Notes: a model not told the origin generated them from the letters alone. Shown: positions 27,922-38,045, numbered from the stretch's first letter. The stretch: DNA of 64,000 nucleotides from Nakamurella flavida (GCF_030811475.1 NZ_JAUSQV010000001.1:4138880-4202879), one strand, 5' to 3'. Made by a program: numbers and translations.

Positions 27922-29181
27922 ATGACGGTGAGCCAGGGTGCGACCGGGGTCGTCCCCGGCGTCGATGCCGTCATGCCGGACGCCGGTGCGGAGCGGGCGA
28001 CCCGGCAGGCCGTGGGTCGCGCCAGGGTCGTGGTCGTCAAGGTCGGTTCCTCGTCGCTGACCACCGCGCTCGGCGGGCTGGACCCCAGCCGGCTGGACGG
28101 TCTGGTGGACGCCGTCGCCGGACGCGTCCGGCAGGGCAGCCAGGTCGTGCTGGTGTCCTCCGGCGCCATCGCGGCCGGGCTGGCCCCGCTCGGGCTCAAG
28201 CGGCGCCCGCGCGATCTGGCCACCCAGCAGGCGGCGGCCTCCGTGGGCCAGCAGTTGCTCGCCGAGCGGTACGCCGTCTCCTTCGCCCGGCACGACCTCA
28301 CGGTCGGGCAGGTCCTGCTCACCAGCGACGACGTCGTGCGTCGTGCGCACTACCGCAACGCCCAGCGCACCTTCGGCAAGCTGTTGTCCTTCGGGGTCGT
28401 CCCCGTGGTCAACGAGAACGACACGGTGGCCACTGCGGAGATCCGGTTCGGTGACAACGACCGACTGGCCGCCCTCGTCGCCCATCTGGTCGGCGCGCAG
28501 GCGCTGGTCCTGCTCTCCGACGTGGACTCTCTCTACACCGGCCATCCGGCGCTGCCGTCCTCCCGGCGGATCGGGTACGTGCCGGACGCCGCCGCGCTGA
28601 TTGGGGTGTCCGCCGACGCCCGGGGCAGCGACGTCGGGACCGGGGGGATGGCGTCCAAGCTGACCTCCGCGCTCACCGCCACCGGTGCGGGCATCCCGGT
28701 GCTGCTGGCCTCGGCCGGCCAGGCCGCGGCTGCCCTCGCGGTCGGCGCCGGGTCCGATCCGGCCGACCGCTCGGACACGGACACCGGTCCGACCGTCGGC
28801 ACCGTCTTCGCCCCGGCCCACCGGCGCACGTCGGCACGGTTGTTCTGGCTCCGGCACGCCGCCCACCCGGTCGGGTCCCTCGTGCTGGACGACGGCGCGG
28901 TCGCCGCCGTGACCGGCCGCCGCAAGTCCCTGCTGCCGGCCGGGATCACCGCCGTACGTGGCGATTTCGGCTCCGGCGACGTCGTCGAGCTGGTGTCCGG
29001 TGACGGCACCGTGGTCGCCCGGGGCTTCGTCGGGCACGACTCCACGGAGCTGCCGGCGATCATGGGCCGCTCGCTGTCGGCACTGCCCGAGGAGTTGCAG
29101 CACGAGGTCGTGCACGCCGACGACCTGGTCGTCGTCACCGAGCCCGCCACCGCACCCGCCCCCTCGATCCCGGGAGTCTGA
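27922..29181 (+). CDS. proB: Glutamate 5-kinase
   Basis: 419-aa enzyme phosphorylating glutamate in the first step of proline synthesis. The amino-acid-kinase fold shows [32 protein letters not shown] and the GTGGMASKL loop. A C-terminal PUA domain starts near residue 325. About 30 residues before the kinase domain are poorly conserved, so a start at the ATG of 27973 cannot be excluded; AGTGAGGG favours 27922. proA begins 1 nt after the stop. Confidence 0.95.
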   Translation: MTVSQGATGVVPGVDAVMPDAGAERATRQAVGRARVVVVKVGSSSLTTALGGLDPSRLDGLVDAVAGRVRQGSQVVLVSSGAIAAGLAPLGLKRRPRDLATQQAAASVGQQLLAERYAVSFARHDLTVGQVLLTSDDVVRRAHYRNAQRTFGKLLSFGVVPVVNENDTVATAEIRFGDNDRLAALVAHLVGAQALVLLSDVDSLYTGHPALPSSRRIGYVPDAAALIGVSADARGSDVGTGGMASKLTSALTATGAGIPVLLASAGQAAAALAVGAGSDPADRSDTDTGPTVGTVFAPAHRRTSARLFWLRHAAHPVGSLVLDDGAVAAVTGRRKSLLPAGITAVRGDFGSGDVVELVSGDGTVVARGFVGHDSTELPAIMGRSLSALPEELQHEVVHADDLVVVTEPATAPAPSIPGV

Positions 29182-29182
29182 G

Positions 29183-30526
29183 ATGGTCACGCCCACGGTG
29201 GTCCCCGCGACCGGCCCGGTCGACACCGGTGCGCCGGTCGAACCGTTGCTGCGCACCGCATCCGGGGCGGAGGTGCTGGACTGCGCCCGCGCGGCCCGGC
29301 CCGCCGCCCGGGCCCTGGCCCAGCTGACGAGTACGGCCAAGAACGCGGCCCTGCTGGCCATGGCGGCGGCCCTGCGCGAGCGCGGATCCGAGATCCTCGC
29401 CGCCAACACCCGGGACGTGGAGCGGGCCGAGCGGGCCGGGACGGCCGCCTCCCTGGTCGACCGGCTGCGGTTGACCCCGGCCCGGGTCGAGGCCATGGCC
29501 CAGGGGCTGGTCGACCTGGTCGCCCTGCCCGACCCCGTCGGCACGGTCCTGCGCGGGTCGGTGCTGCCCAACGGTCTGCAGCTGACCCAGGTCCGGGTCC
29601 CGCTCGGCGTGGTCGCCATCGTCTACGAGGCCCGTCCCAATGTCACCGTCGACGCCGCCGGCATCGCGGTCAAGTCCGGGAATGCCGCCCTGCTGCGCGG
29701 CAGCGCCTCGGCCGCGGCGTCCAACGCCGTCCTCGTCGAGATCCTCGCCACCGCAGGGCGTTCCGCCGGGCTGCCGGATGCCGCCGTCCAGCTCGTCCCG
29801 GGCACCGACCGGGACTCGGTCACCCACCTGATGACCGCGCGCGGTCTGGTCGACGTGATCATCCCGCGGGGTGGGGCCGGGCTCATCCAGGCCGTGGTGA
29901 ACGGTTCCACCGTGCCCGTCATCGAGACCGGTGTCGGCAACTGTCACGTCTTCGTCGACGCCGATGCCGATCCGGCGATGGCGCTCGAGATCCTGCTGAA
30001 CTCCAAGACCCGTCGGCCCTCGGTGTGCAACGCGGCCGAGACCCTGCTCGTGCACGCCGATGTCGCCCGATCGTTCGTGCCGGCGGCGGTCCGCGCCCTG
30101 GTCGGGGCCGGCGTCACCGTGCACGCCGATACCGCCGTGCTGGATCTCGTCGGCCCGCAGGACGGGGTCGTGCCCGCCGTGGACGCCGACTGGGACACCG
30201 AGTTCCTGTCCCTGGACATCGCCGTCGCCGTCGTCGCCGATCTGGACGCGGCGGTGGAGCACATCGGCCGCCACGGCACCGGTCACACCGAGGCCATCGT
30301 CACCGGGTCGCTGACCTCCGCCCAGGCGTTCACCGCCCGGGTCGACGCGGCGGCCGTCATGGTCAACGCCTCGACCGCGTTCACCGACGGCGGCGAGTTC
30401 GGCTTCGGCGCCGAGATCGGCATCTCCACCCAGAAACTGCACGCCCGGGGGCCGATGGGCCTGGCCGAGCTGACCAGCAGCAAGTACGTCGTCACCGGGA
30501 CCGGTCAGACGCGGGACGCCTCGTGA
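29183..30526 (+). CDS. proA: Gamma-glutamyl phosphate reductase
   Basis: 447-aa NADPH-dependent reductase giving glutamate semialdehyde, the second proline step. Aldehyde-dehydrogenase-type fold with [31 protein letters not shown] and the catalytic Cys in [13 protein letters not shown]. Length slightly above 420 because of a short N-terminal extension. Starts 1 nt after proB; its stop overlaps nadD (GTGA). Confidence 0.97.
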   Translation: MVTPTVVPATGPVDTGAPVEPLLRTASGAEVLDCARAARPAARALAQLTSTAKNAALLAMAAALRERGSEILAANTRDVERAERAGTAASLVDRLRLTPARVEAMAQGLVDLVALPDPVGTVLRGSVLPNGLQLTQVRVPLGVVAIVYEARPNVTVDAAGIAVKSGNAALLRGSASAAASNAVLVEILATAGRSAGLPDAAVQLVPGTDRDSVTHLMTARGLVDVIIPRGGAGLIQAVVNGSTVPVIETGVGNCHVFVDADADPAMALEILLNSKTRRPSVCNAAETLLVHADVARSFVPAAVRALVGAGVTVHADTAVLDLVGPQDGVVPAVDADWDTEFLSLDIAVAVVADLDAAVEHIGRHGTGHTEAIVTGSLTSAQAFTARVDAAAVMVNASTAFTDGGEFGFGAEIGISTQKLHARGPMGLAELTSSKYVVTGTGQTRDAS

Positions 30527-31236
30527 CGACCGCGACCCGGCCCACCGGCCGCCGGATCGGCGTCATGGGTGGCACCTTCGACCCGATCCACCACGGGCAC
30601 CTGGTGGCCGCCTCGGAGGTGGCGCACCGGTTCGACCTGGACGAGGTGGTGTTCGTCCCCACCGGTCAGCCGTACCAGAAGAGCCGGGTCAGCCCGGCCG
30701 AGCACCGTTATCTGATGGCGGTCATCGCCACCGCCGCCAACCCCCGGTTCACCGTGTCCCGGGTCGACATCGAACGCCCCGGGCCGACCTACACCCGGGA
30801 CACCCTGCGGGACCTGCGCACGGCCGAGCCCGACGCGCAGTGGTTCTTCATCACCGGCGCCGACGCCCTGAACGCGATCACCGGGTGGAAGGACGTCGGC
30901 GAGGTGTTCGGCATGGCCCACTTCATCGGCGTCACCCGCCCGGGTTTCGAGATCGACCTGGCCGACATCGCCCTACCGGACAACTCGGTGACCCTCATCG
31001 AGATCCCGGCCATGGCCATCTCGTCGACGGACTGCCGGCAACGGGTCGGCCGGGGGGCGCCGGTCTGGTACCTCGTACCCGACGGCGTCGTGCAGTACAT
31101 CGGCAAGCACGGCCTCTACGCCCCCACGTCCGACCACCCGGGCCATCCCCGAACCACCCCCATCGCCACCGTCGACCACGGTGGCGTCCCGGCCGGTCGA
31201 GAGACGACCAGCCGCAGTATCGAAGGAGAACTGTGA
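30523..31236 (+). CDS. nadD: Nicotinate-nucleotide adenylyltransferase
   Basis: 237-aa nucleotidyltransferase making deamido-NAD+. The signature [11 protein letters not shown] (16-26) and the C-terminal ISSTDCRQR (SSTxxR) motif are present. The last 40 residues are His/Pro/Thr-rich and beyond the normal end of the family. The GTG at 30523 overlaps the proA stop. proA-nadD-rsfS is a common actinobacterial order. Confidence 0.96.
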   Translation: MTTATRPTGRRIGVMGGTFDPIHHGHLVAASEVAHRFDLDEVVFVPTGQPYQKSRVSPAEHRYLMAVIATAANPRFTVSRVDIERPGPTYTRDTLRDLRTAEPDAQWFFITGADALNAITGWKDVGEVFGMAHFIGVTRPGFEIDLADIALPDNSVTLIEIPAMAISSTDCRQRVGRGAPVWYLVPDGVVQYIGKHGLYAPTSDHPGHPRTTPIATVDHGGVPAGRETTSRSIEGEL

Positions 31237-31886
31237 CCGCCACCGAGCGTGCACTGACCCTGGCGCAGACCGCTGCCCAGGCCGCGGCCGACAAGCTGGC
31301 CAAGGACATCCTGATCATCGACGTGTCCGATCGGTTGGCCATCACCGACTGCTTCGTCGTGGTCACCGGCACCAACGAGCGACAGGTGTCGTCCATCGTC
31401 GACGCCGTCGAGGAGAAGATGCGCGAGGCGGGCGAGAAGCCCGTGCGTCGCGAGGGTGAGCGGGACGGGCGCTGGGTGCTGCTGGACTTCCTGGACGTCG
31501 TCGTGCACGTCCAGCACTCCGAGGAGCGGGTGTTCTACGCCCTGGACCGACTGTGGAAGGACTGCCCGTCGATCCCGTTCGTCGACGCCGACGCGCCGGC
31601 CGTGGAGCAGTCCGCCGCCCCCGCCGTGACCCCCGTCGCGAACGAGGGCGCCGACAGCCCGGCCGCCGATCTGTCCGCCGGGGCTGTCACCGGTGACGAT
31701 CTCACCGTCGACGGTGGCCTGGACGCCGAGGGCCTCGACGCCCAGGGGGTGCGTGCGGACGGTGTCCGCGACGACACCGGCGCCACCGGTGAGGGCGACG
31801 ACCCGACCGACGACACCCTCGACGTCGCCGACGAGGCCGGGGATCTCGCGGCCGGTGGCCCGGAAGGTGCCGGGAGCGGTCGGTGA
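31233..31886 (+). CDS. rsfS: Ribosomal silencing factor RsfS with acidic C-terminal tail
   Basis: 217-aa protein whose first ~117 residues are the RsfS/Iojap domain. RsfS binds L14 and blocks subunit joining in stationary phase. Conserved blocks are [21 protein letters not shown] and [14 protein letters not shown]. From residue 118 there is a 100-residue Asp/Ala/Gly-rich acidic tail absent from most homologues, probably disordered. AAGGAGAA precedes the GTG, which overlaps the nadD stop; its stop overlaps the phosphatase. Confidence 0.94.
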   Translation: MTATERALTLAQTAAQAAADKLAKDILIIDVSDRLAITDCFVVVTGTNERQVSSIVDAVEEKMREAGEKPVRREGERDGRWVLLDFLDVVVHVQHSEERVFYALDRLWKDCPSIPFVDADAPAVEQSAAPAVTPVANEGADSPAADLSAGAVTGDDLTVDGGLDAEGLDAQGVRADGVRDDTGATGEGDDPTDDTLDVADEAGDLAAGGPEGAGSGR

Positions 31887-32530
31887 CCCTGGAACACCTC
31901 ATCGTGCTCCGGCACGGGGAGACCGAGTGGAACGCCGCCCACCGGCTGCAGGGCCACCGAGACACCCAGCTGAACGCGCGTGGGCGTCGACAGGCCCGGG
32001 AGGCGGCTCCGTCGGTGGTCGCCCTGGCGCCCGAGGTCATCGTGTCCTCCGACCTGATGCGGGCCCGCGAGACCGCGTCGGCGGTCGCCGTGCTCACCGA
32101 CCTCGCCGTGTCCACTGACCCACGCCTGCGGGAGACCTCCCTGGGCCTGTGGGAGGGACTGACCCGCGACGAGGTCGAGGCGGGTTGGCCCGACGAGTGG
32201 CAGGCATGGCGGACGACGACCAGTCATGCCGCACCGCCCGAGGGGGAGTCGCGCTGGCAGGTCGCGCAGCGGGCGGTCGAGGTGGTGCGCGAGCTGGACG
32301 CCGGCCCGGCCCGCCGCGCCCTGCTGGTCGCCCACGGCGGCCTCATCGTCGGGCTCACCGGGCTGCTGCTCGGTCTGCCGGAGACCTCCTGGTCGACCCT
32401 GGTCGGGGTGGGCAACTGCCACTGGGTGGCGTTGCACCGGATGGACGGGCGGTGGCGGTTGCACGCGTACAACGCGGGACTGGGTGGCGTCGTGCTGCCC
32501 ACCGAGGACGACGAGGTCGCCGGACTCTGA
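31883..32530 (+). CDS. Histidine phosphatase family protein (GpgP-like)
   Basis: 215-aa phosphatase of the phosphoglycerate-mutase-like superfamily. The catalytic motif LRHGETEWN has the phosphorylated His11; a second His is in LVAHGGLIVG, and the acid is in the RLRETSLGLWEG loop. In mycobacteria the gene after rsfS is, from memory, gpgP, the glucosyl-3-phosphoglycerate phosphatase of methylglucose lipopolysaccharide synthesis. The same position supports that role, but sequence alone does not fix the substrate. GTG start overlaps the rsfS stop. Confidence 0.88.
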   Translation: MTLEHLIVLRHGETEWNAAHRLQGHRDTQLNARGRRQAREAAPSVVALAPEVIVSSDLMRARETASAVAVLTDLAVSTDPRLRETSLGLWEGLTRDEVEAGWPDEWQAWRTTTSHAAPPEGESRWQVAQRAVEVVRELDAGPARRALLVAHGGLIVGLTGLLLGLPETSWSTLVGVGNCHWVALHRMDGRWRLHAYNAGLGGVVLPTEDDEVAGL

Positions 32531-32635
32531 CGGCGCCGGACTCCTACCGGTGTCGGTCGGCGCGTGCGGTTGTCCCCATGACCGGGTTCCATCCCCACCC
32601 CGGGCCGAGGACGCCCCGGCCGGGGGCGCGGTCCC

Positions 32636-32641
32636 TACCGT
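32636..32641 (+). promoter_or_regulatory. -10 box for leaderless comEA
   Basis: TACCGT ends 6 nt before the comEA ATG at 32648, with no ribosome binding site between. Confidence 0.45.
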
Positions 32642-32647
32642 CGGTCC

Positions 32648-34051
32648 ATGCCCTCCCGTCCGGATTCCCGACCGCGCCTGCAGGCCCTGCGCGCCGTGTC
32701 GCCCGAACCGCCCGGGGCCCCACCGCCGACCGGTGGAAAGCCGCGCCCGGCAGCCGGGTGGACCCCGTGGTCCGACGTCCCCGTCGGCTCCGGCCCCGTT
32801 CCCGGCGGCGGTTCCGTCGGTGACCCGGCCGGGACATGGGCCGCGGACGAGGCCGGCGTCCCGGGGGTGACGACGGGTCCTCCCGGGGAGGGAGAACCAG
32901 GCCGCCGGACGGTCCGCTCGCCCGCGACGGGCGGTCGGGTCCCCGGTGTGTCCTCTGCCTCCGGGCCCGCGACCGCCGACCGGTCACCCTCCGATCGCGT
33001 CCGGCCGGCCGCCGACCGGACGGATCGCCACTGCGTCCCGCCGATCGACGACTGGTCGGATGCCGACTGGTCGGATCCCGACACGTCGGCCCCCGGCCGG
33101 CTCCCGTCCGAGGGGGCGGGTGACCGGGGCCATGATCACGATGGCGACCACCAGGCCGACCTCGGGGACGAGGACGGGGGCGGGGAGTCACCGGTCCGGT
33201 GGCGGGCGCGGCGTATCCGCCGCCGGTCCTGGGGTCGGCTCGCCGAGCGCTGGGTGCCGGAACCGATCCGTGAGGCGCGGGTCGACCCGGGGCGTCGCGG
33301 AGCGGTGGTCTTCGTGTCCGTGGCCCTGGTCGCCGGAGTGGTCGCCGCTGTGGCCGTGTGGACGGGCGGGCCGACCCCGCAGCCGGTCGCCGCGACCGTC
33401 CTGGCGCCGGTGACCGACCCGGGGTCGGCGTCGTCCGGCGACGTGGCACCGACAGGTGCACACACCGGAGCAGGTCCCGCCCCGACCGCCCCCGGCGGTG
33501 TCGCCTCCGGGTCGTCGGCGGCGTCGGGTTCGCCGGCCGACCCGGCTCCGGCTGCTCCGGTGCCGGTGCCGGTGCCGGTGGAGGTCGTGGTCTCGGTGAC
33601 CGGTCGGGTGGTCGCACCCGGCCTGGTCACCCTGCCGCCGGGCTCCCGGGTCGCCGACGCGGTCGCCGCCGCAGGTGGGCCGACGGCCGAGGCCGATCTC
33701 ACCGGCCTGAACCTGGCGGCCAGGTTGGCCGACGGCGATTCGGTGGTCATCGGGTCCGCCGCCGAGCCTGCGCCGGCCGGGGTGTCCCGGGTGGCTCCCG
33801 GGAGCGCTCCCTCATCGGTCGGCGCGGCCGGTGCAGTGGGCGCGGCAGGTGGAGGCACCGGCCTGCTCGATCTGAACTCCGCCGATCAGGCGGCCCTGGA
33901 GGACCTTCCCGGTGTCGGGCCGGTGATGGCGCAGGCCATCCTCGCCTGGCGCACCGAGCACGGCCCGTTCACCGATGTCGGCCAGCTGCAGGAGGTCTCG
34001 GGTATCGGCCCCGCCCGCTACGCGCAGCTGCAGCCGTTGGTGACCGTGTGA
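32648..34051 (+). CDS. comEA: ComEA family DNA-binding protein with long N-terminal region
   Basis: 467-aa membrane-anchored protein. A charged, Pro/Asp-rich cytosolic region (1-215) leads to one transmembrane helix (218-238). A Gly/Ala/Pro linker follows, then an SLBB domain (313-370) and a C-terminal helix-hairpin-helix pair (406-467, LNSADQAALEDLPGVGPVMA). ComEA binds incoming DNA at the cell surface during natural transformation. The cytosolic region is far longer than in Bacillus. It overlaps comEC (GTGA), so a two-gene DNA-uptake operon is likely. Whether the organism is competent is unknown. Confidence 0.9.
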   Translation: MPSRPDSRPRLQALRAVSPEPPGAPPPTGGKPRPAAGWTPWSDVPVGSGPVPGGGSVGDPAGTWAADEAGVPGVTTGPPGEGEPGRRTVRSPATGGRVPGVSSASGPATADRSPSDRVRPAADRTDRHCVPPIDDWSDADWSDPDTSAPGRLPSEGAGDRGHDHDGDHQADLGDEDGGGESPVRWRARRIRRRSWGRLAERWVPEPIREARVDPGRRGAVVFVSVALVAGVVAAVAVWTGGPTPQPVAATVLAPVTDPGSASSGDVAPTGAHTGAGPAPTAPGGVASGSSAASGSPADPAPAAPVPVPVPVEVVVSVTGRVVAPGLVTLPPGSRVADAVAAAGGPTAEADLTGLNLAARLADGDSVVIGSAAEPAPAGVSRVAPGSAPSSVGAAGAVGAAGGGTGLLDLNSADQAALEDLPGVGPVMAQAILAWRTEHGPFTDVGQLQEVSGIGPARYAQLQPLVTV

Positions 34052-36504
34052 GCTGCGCAGTGCGGGTGTGGCGGTCCGCGGCTCCCGGCGGGAGCAACAC
34101 GACCGACCCGGACGTCGGCCGGGCGTGGCGCCGGCGGCTCCCGCGGGACCAGCGGCCGGCCGACCCCGACCACGAGGACGTCGTCGCCCCCCTCGATCTC
34201 CGCTCACTCGGCCCGGCTGCCGCCGTGTGGGCCGGTGCGCTGCTCGGTCCGTCGGCCGGGATGCGGTGGTGGGTCGTTCCGGCCGGGGCGGGGGTGCTGT
34301 TCCTGGTCCGCCGCTCACCGCGGCGTTGGGCCTGGATCGCCGTGGTCGCCTGCTTGACGGGGTCGGCGTGGGTCAGCGGTCTGCACAGCGACCGGCGTGC
34401 GGCCGACCCGGTGAGTGTCGCCGCCCGGGCCGGATCCGCGGCCGAGCTCACGGTCGAGGTGACCTCCTTCCCGCGGGCGGTCGTCGGTGGGCCGGGCGGG
34501 GGCGCCGAGGGTTCGGACGGATCGGCGCCGGCCGCACCCCGGTGGCGGGTGACCGTGCACGCGCTGACCTCGCAGCAGGACGGACCGGTCGACGCCGACG
34601 TCCAGGTGTTCGCGACCGGGGCCGACTGGCGCACCGTGGTTCCCGGCGCGCAACTGACGGTGCGCGGCCGGTTGAGCGCCGGGGAGTGGGCGGGCCTGCC
34701 GACCATCACCCTGCAGGCCCGGGGTGGCCCGGACCTCCGCCGGACCGCGCCGTGGTACCAGGGCGCCGCCGCCACGGTGCGGGAGAACCTGCGAGACAGT
34801 GCATCCAGTCTGCCGCCCGAGGCCGGTGCGCTGCTCGTCGGTCTGGTCGTCGGGGACACCAGCGGCGTCGAGCCTCAGCTGGACGCGGACGCCAAGGCCA
34901 CCGGCCTGGCCCATCTGCTCGCGGTCTCCGGGTCGCACTTCACCGTGGTGTGCGGCGCCGTCGTCCTGCTCCTGCGTCGGGTGGGTCTGCGCACCGCCGT
35001 CGTCGGGGGAGCGGTGGTGACCGTCGCGTTGGTCCTCGTCGTCGGTGCGCAGCCGTCCGTGATGCGCGCCGCGGTCATGGGGAGCATCGGTCTGGTCGCC
35101 CTGCTGCTCGGCCGGGGGCGCACGGCGCTCCCGGCCCTGTGCTGGGCGGTGATCGCCCTTCTCCTGACGGACCCGGATCTGGCGCTGTCGGCGGGTTTCG
35201 CCCTGTCCGTGCTGGCCACCGCCGGACTCGTGCTGCTCGTACCGGTCTGGACCCGGTCCCTGCGCGACCGGGGCTGGCCGGTGGGGTGGGCGACGGTGTT
35301 GGCCGTTCCGGTGGCGGCGCAGATCGTCACCATGCCGGTCATCGTCGCGCTCAGCGGATCGGTGTCCCTGGTGTCGATCCCGGCGAACATGGCTGTCGCA
35401 CCGGTGGTGGCCCTCGCCCTGCTGTTCGGGGTGCTGTGCGCGGCGGTGGGGCCGTGGTGGCCGGACGCGGGGGTGGTGCTCGCGCACTGCGCCGCGCCCC
35501 TGCTGCAGTGGATGGCGTTCGTGGCCCACACCCTGGCTCGGTGGCCCGATGCCGTCCTCCCGTGGCCCGCCTCACCGGGCGGGGTGGCCGTGCTGACCTC
35601 GGTGACGGTGGTGCTCGTCCTCGTCCTGCGGAATCGACGGATCCGTGCCCTGGCCGCAGCCGTCCTGGTCGGTGGGGTGTCGGTGCTGCTGCCGGCGCAG
35701 GTGGTCGAGCCGGGGTGGCCGGTCGCCGGGTGGGTAGTGGTGGCCTGCGAGGTCGGCCAGGGCGACGCGCTGGTGCTGTCCACGGGCGAACCCGGTGTGG
35801 GGGTGGTGATCGACACCGGGCCCGACCCCATCCTGATGGACGGGTGTCTGGACCGGTTGGGCATCACCCGGGTCCCCCTGGCCGTGCTCACCCATCTGCA
35901 CGCCGATCACGTGGACGGCCTCGCCGGCGTGCTCGACGGCCGGCAGGTCGACGCCGTCGGGGTCGGCCTGAACCGCGCCCCGGCTCCGGCGTGGACGGCC
36001 ATCCCCGGCACCCTGGGCCCGGTCCCGCTGGTGTCGCTCCCGGCCGGGACCGTCTGGCGCAGCGGGAACCTCACCCTGGAAGTGCTGGGTCCGACCCAGC
36101 CCTTCCGTGGCACCGCGTCCGATCCCAACAACGAGTCGGTGGTGATGATGGCGACGGTGGCCGGGGTGCGCATCCTGCTCACCGGGGACATCGAGCCGGA
36201 GGCGCAGACCGTCCTGCTCGACGCGGGTGCCGATCTCCGTGCGGACGTGCTCAAGACCCCGCACCACGGATCGGCGCGGGTCACCGCGGATTTCCTGGCC
36301 GCGGTGGCCGCACCGGTGGTGCTCATCGGGGTCGGCGTCGACAACGACTACGGCCACCCCGCCCCGTCGTTGCTCGATGCGGTGGCTGCCGCGGGGGCCG
36401 AGGTGGTGCTCCGCACCGACCTCGACGGGGATGTGGCGGTCACCAGCCAGGACGGCCACCTGGCCACCGCCGAGCGCGGGGCAGGGCTCCAGGTGCAGGG
36501 ATGA
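34048..36504 (+). CDS. comEC: ComEC/Rec2 DNA-uptake channel protein
   Basis: 818-aa polytopic inner-membrane protein forming the channel for single-stranded DNA in transformation. An N-terminal DUF4131-like region with hydrophobic helices is followed by the competence domain (LLAVSGSHFTVVCG; about ten membrane helices). A C-terminal metallo-beta-lactamase-type domain carries the THLHADHVDGL metal motif and LTGDIE. The three-domain layout is complete. The GTG overlaps the comEA stop. In mycobacteria comEC precedes holA; here the heme locus and other genes lie between. Confidence 0.93.
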   Translation: MSCAVRVWRSAAPGGSNTTDPDVGRAWRRRLPRDQRPADPDHEDVVAPLDLRSLGPAAAVWAGALLGPSAGMRWWVVPAGAGVLFLVRRSPRRWAWIAVVACLTGSAWVSGLHSDRRAADPVSVAARAGSAAELTVEVTSFPRAVVGGPGGGAEGSDGSAPAAPRWRVTVHALTSQQDGPVDADVQVFATGADWRTVVPGAQLTVRGRLSAGEWAGLPTITLQARGGPDLRRTAPWYQGAAATVRENLRDSASSLPPEAGALLVGLVVGDTSGVEPQLDADAKATGLAHLLAVSGSHFTVVCGAVVLLLRRVGLRTAVVGGAVVTVALVLVVGAQPSVMRAAVMGSIGLVALLLGRGRTALPALCWAVIALLLTDPDLALSAGFALSVLATAGLVLLVPVWTRSLRDRGWPVGWATVLAVPVAAQIVTMPVIVALSGSVSLVSIPANMAVAPVVALALLFGVLCAAVGPWWPDAGVVLAHCAAPLLQWMAFVAHTLARWPDAVLPWPASPGGVAVLTSVTVVLVLVLRNRRIRALAAAVLVGGVSVLLPAQVVEPGWPVAGWVVVACEVGQGDALVLSTGEPGVGVVIDTGPDPILMDGCLDRLGITRVPLAVLTHLHADHVDGLAGVLDGRQVDAVGVGLNRAPAPAWTAIPGTLGPVPLVSLPAGTVWRSGNLTLEVLGPTQPFRGTASDPNNESVVMMATVAGVRILLTGDIEPEAQTVLLDAGADLRADVLKTPHHGSARVTADFLAAVAAPVVLIGVGVDNDYGHPAPSLLDAVAAAGAEVVLRTDLDGDVAVTSQDGHLATAERGAGLQVQG

Positions 36505-36520
36505 CCCAGGACCACGACGT

Positions 36521-36625
36521 GCACCCGCCCGACATGCACCCGCCCGACCGGCACCTGCCCGACCGGCACCTGCCCGACCGGCACCTGCCCGACCGGCACC
36601 TGCCCGACCGGCACCCGCCCGACCA
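36521..36625. repeat. Seven tandem 15-bp repeats after comEC
   Basis: Seven units of GCACC[T/C]GCCCGACC[G], the central four identical, lie between comEC (stop 36504) and the convergent DUF6319-like gene (stop 36663). Length is a multiple of three and the plus frame that overlaps the comEC stop (ATG 36501) reads them as repeated H-L-P-D-R. A VNTR-type array; no spacers, so not CRISPR. Confidence 0.9.
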
Positions 36626-36662
36626 GCACCGGCACACGTCAGCGGCGGGTGCTGCGTCGGAC

Positions 36663-37823
36663 TCAGCGGTGGGGCGCCGCCGGCAGCGAGTCGAGTTCGG
36701 CCTGGACGCCGGCGAGTTCGGCGGCCAGGGCCTCGGCCCGGGCCTGGGTCAGCCGTCGGTGCTCGTCCAGCAGGGCGCCGACCGCGGTGGTCAGGGCCGG
36801 GGTCCGCATGCCCTCGACCATGTCCCACACCCGCGCCGCGGAGACCGCCTCGGAACGGACGACGGCCTTGGCTCCGACCTTGGCGTCGATCCGCCACTGG
36901 GTGGGTTCGTCGGCCGTCGTCGACACCGTGATGCTCACGGCCGGCAGACGGCCACCACGACGTGGCGCGGTCGACGGGTCACCGCCGGCCGGGGCGCCCG
37001 GGGCGGCTGCCGTCGGAGACCCGGTGGCGGCGGCGCGTGCAGCGCGGGCCCGCGGCTTGGCCGGAGCGGCCTGGCTGCTCGCCGTGTCGGTGGCCGGGTC
37101 GGCAGCTGCGCCGGTGGTGTCCGTGGGGTCGGGGACGATCGCGACCGATCGGCGCGCGGGGCGCCGCCGGGTCGGTGGGACCGGGGCGGGGGCGTCGCCG
37201 CGCACCTCGGCCGCGGGACGGGAGTCCACCCCGGCCAGTGCAGCAGCGGGGTCGAGGTTCGGGACCGGGGCCAGGGGCGACCCGGATCGGTCGGTGGATG
37301 TGGTCCGCGAGGAGGTCGCGGTCGTCAGCGGGTCGGCCGCCGGTTCGGGGAGCGCGCTCCCGGCCGGTTCCTGTGCCTCGAAGAACATGGTGTGCGACGC
37401 ACCGGCCGAACCGAGCCCGGTGCGGGCGTCCCCGGCGAGGCCGCTGCGGGAGGCGAGATGAGCGGCTGCGGAACCGTTCCGCGCCCGCACGTCCGACGGG
37501 CTGACCTCGGTCCCGATCCCGGGCAGGGCGACGAGGTCCGGCACCGCGCGGGCCGTCCGGGCAGCGCGGGTGACCGGCCGGAGGTCCCCGGGAGCGAACG
37601 GCAGGACGTCCCGGGCGCCGTTCACCGTGACCTCGACCTGCAGGAATTCCTCGCCGTCGGTCGCCGGGTCACCGATCGTGCGGACCCGACCGGATCCGCC
37701 CTCGGGGAACTGCGCGGACGGCGCCAGCCCCACCCGCACGATCGACCCGGCGGACAACCGCTCGCGCAGGGCGGCCAGATCGATCGGTGGCGGGGCCGGG
37801 ACGGTTCGACGGCGGGGCGGCAT
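36663..37823 (-). CDS. DUF6319-like protein, function unknown
   Basis: 386-aa soluble protein. The N-terminal ~90 residues are compact and conserved-looking: IDLAALRERLSAGSIVRVGL, a beta-rich segment and LPFAPGDLRP. The middle (about 90-290) is Ala/Pro/Ser/Arg-rich and probably disordered. The C-terminal ~90 residues contain VSITVSTTADEPTQWRIDAKVGAKAVVRSEAV and a predicted coiled coil. I associate this layout with actinobacterial DUF6319 proteins, of unknown function; moderate confidence. The ATG at 37823 follows GAGGAG. It is leftward and separated from the heme operon by two hairpins. Confidence 0.65.
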   Translation of the reverse strand: MPPRRRTVPAPPPIDLAALRERLSAGSIVRVGLAPSAQFPEGGSGRVRTIGDPATDGEEFLQVEVTVNGARDVLPFAPGDLRPVTRAARTARAVPDLVALPGIGTEVSPSDVRARNGSAAAHLASRSGLAGDARTGLGSAGASHTMFFEAQEPAGSALPEPAADPLTTATSSRTTSTDRSGSPLAPVPNLDPAAALAGVDSRPAAEVRGDAPAPVPPTRRRPARRSVAIVPDPTDTTGAAADPATDTASSQAAPAKPRARAARAAATGSPTAAAPGAPAGGDPSTAPRRGGRLPAVSITVSTTADEPTQWRIDAKVGAKAVVRSEAVSAARVWDMVEGMRTPALTTAVGALLDEHRRLTQARAEALAAELAGVQAELDSLPAAPHR

Positions 37824-37932
37824 GGCGGACTCCTCGGCACGGTGCAGGGTGGGGCGGGTGCTCCGGCGCAGGTCGGCGCATCCGTGACCGACTCTGGCAC
37901 AGGGCACCGACAGTGGGCCGGCCGGACACGGT

Positions 37933-37962
37933 CACCGGCCGGGTGAGTCGTCCCGGCCGGTG
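37933..37962 (-). terminator. Second hairpin downstream of the heme operon
   Basis: Perfect 11-bp stem CACCGGCCGGG / CCCGGCCGGTG around an 8-nt loop, in the 222-bp gap after hemL. Possibly a backup terminator or part of the DUF6319-like gene's control region. Confidence 0.45.
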
Positions 37963-38007
37963 TCCGCGGGTCGACACCGGTCGGTGCCCGGGCGCGTGCC
38001 GGTGACC

Positions 38008-38034
38008 GGGCCACCGGGCGGCCCCCGGTGGCCC
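38008..38034 (-). terminator. Terminator of the hemE-hemL operon
   Basis: Perfect 11-bp stem GGGCCACCGGG / CCCGGTGGCCC with a 5-nt loop, 11 nt after the hemL stop on the minus strand. Confidence 0.65.
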
Positions 38035-38045
38035 GTCCCCCCGGG

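Noticed and set aside
36521-36625. CRISPR array
   Set aside because: The 15-bp units are contiguous with no spacers and no cas genes are present.
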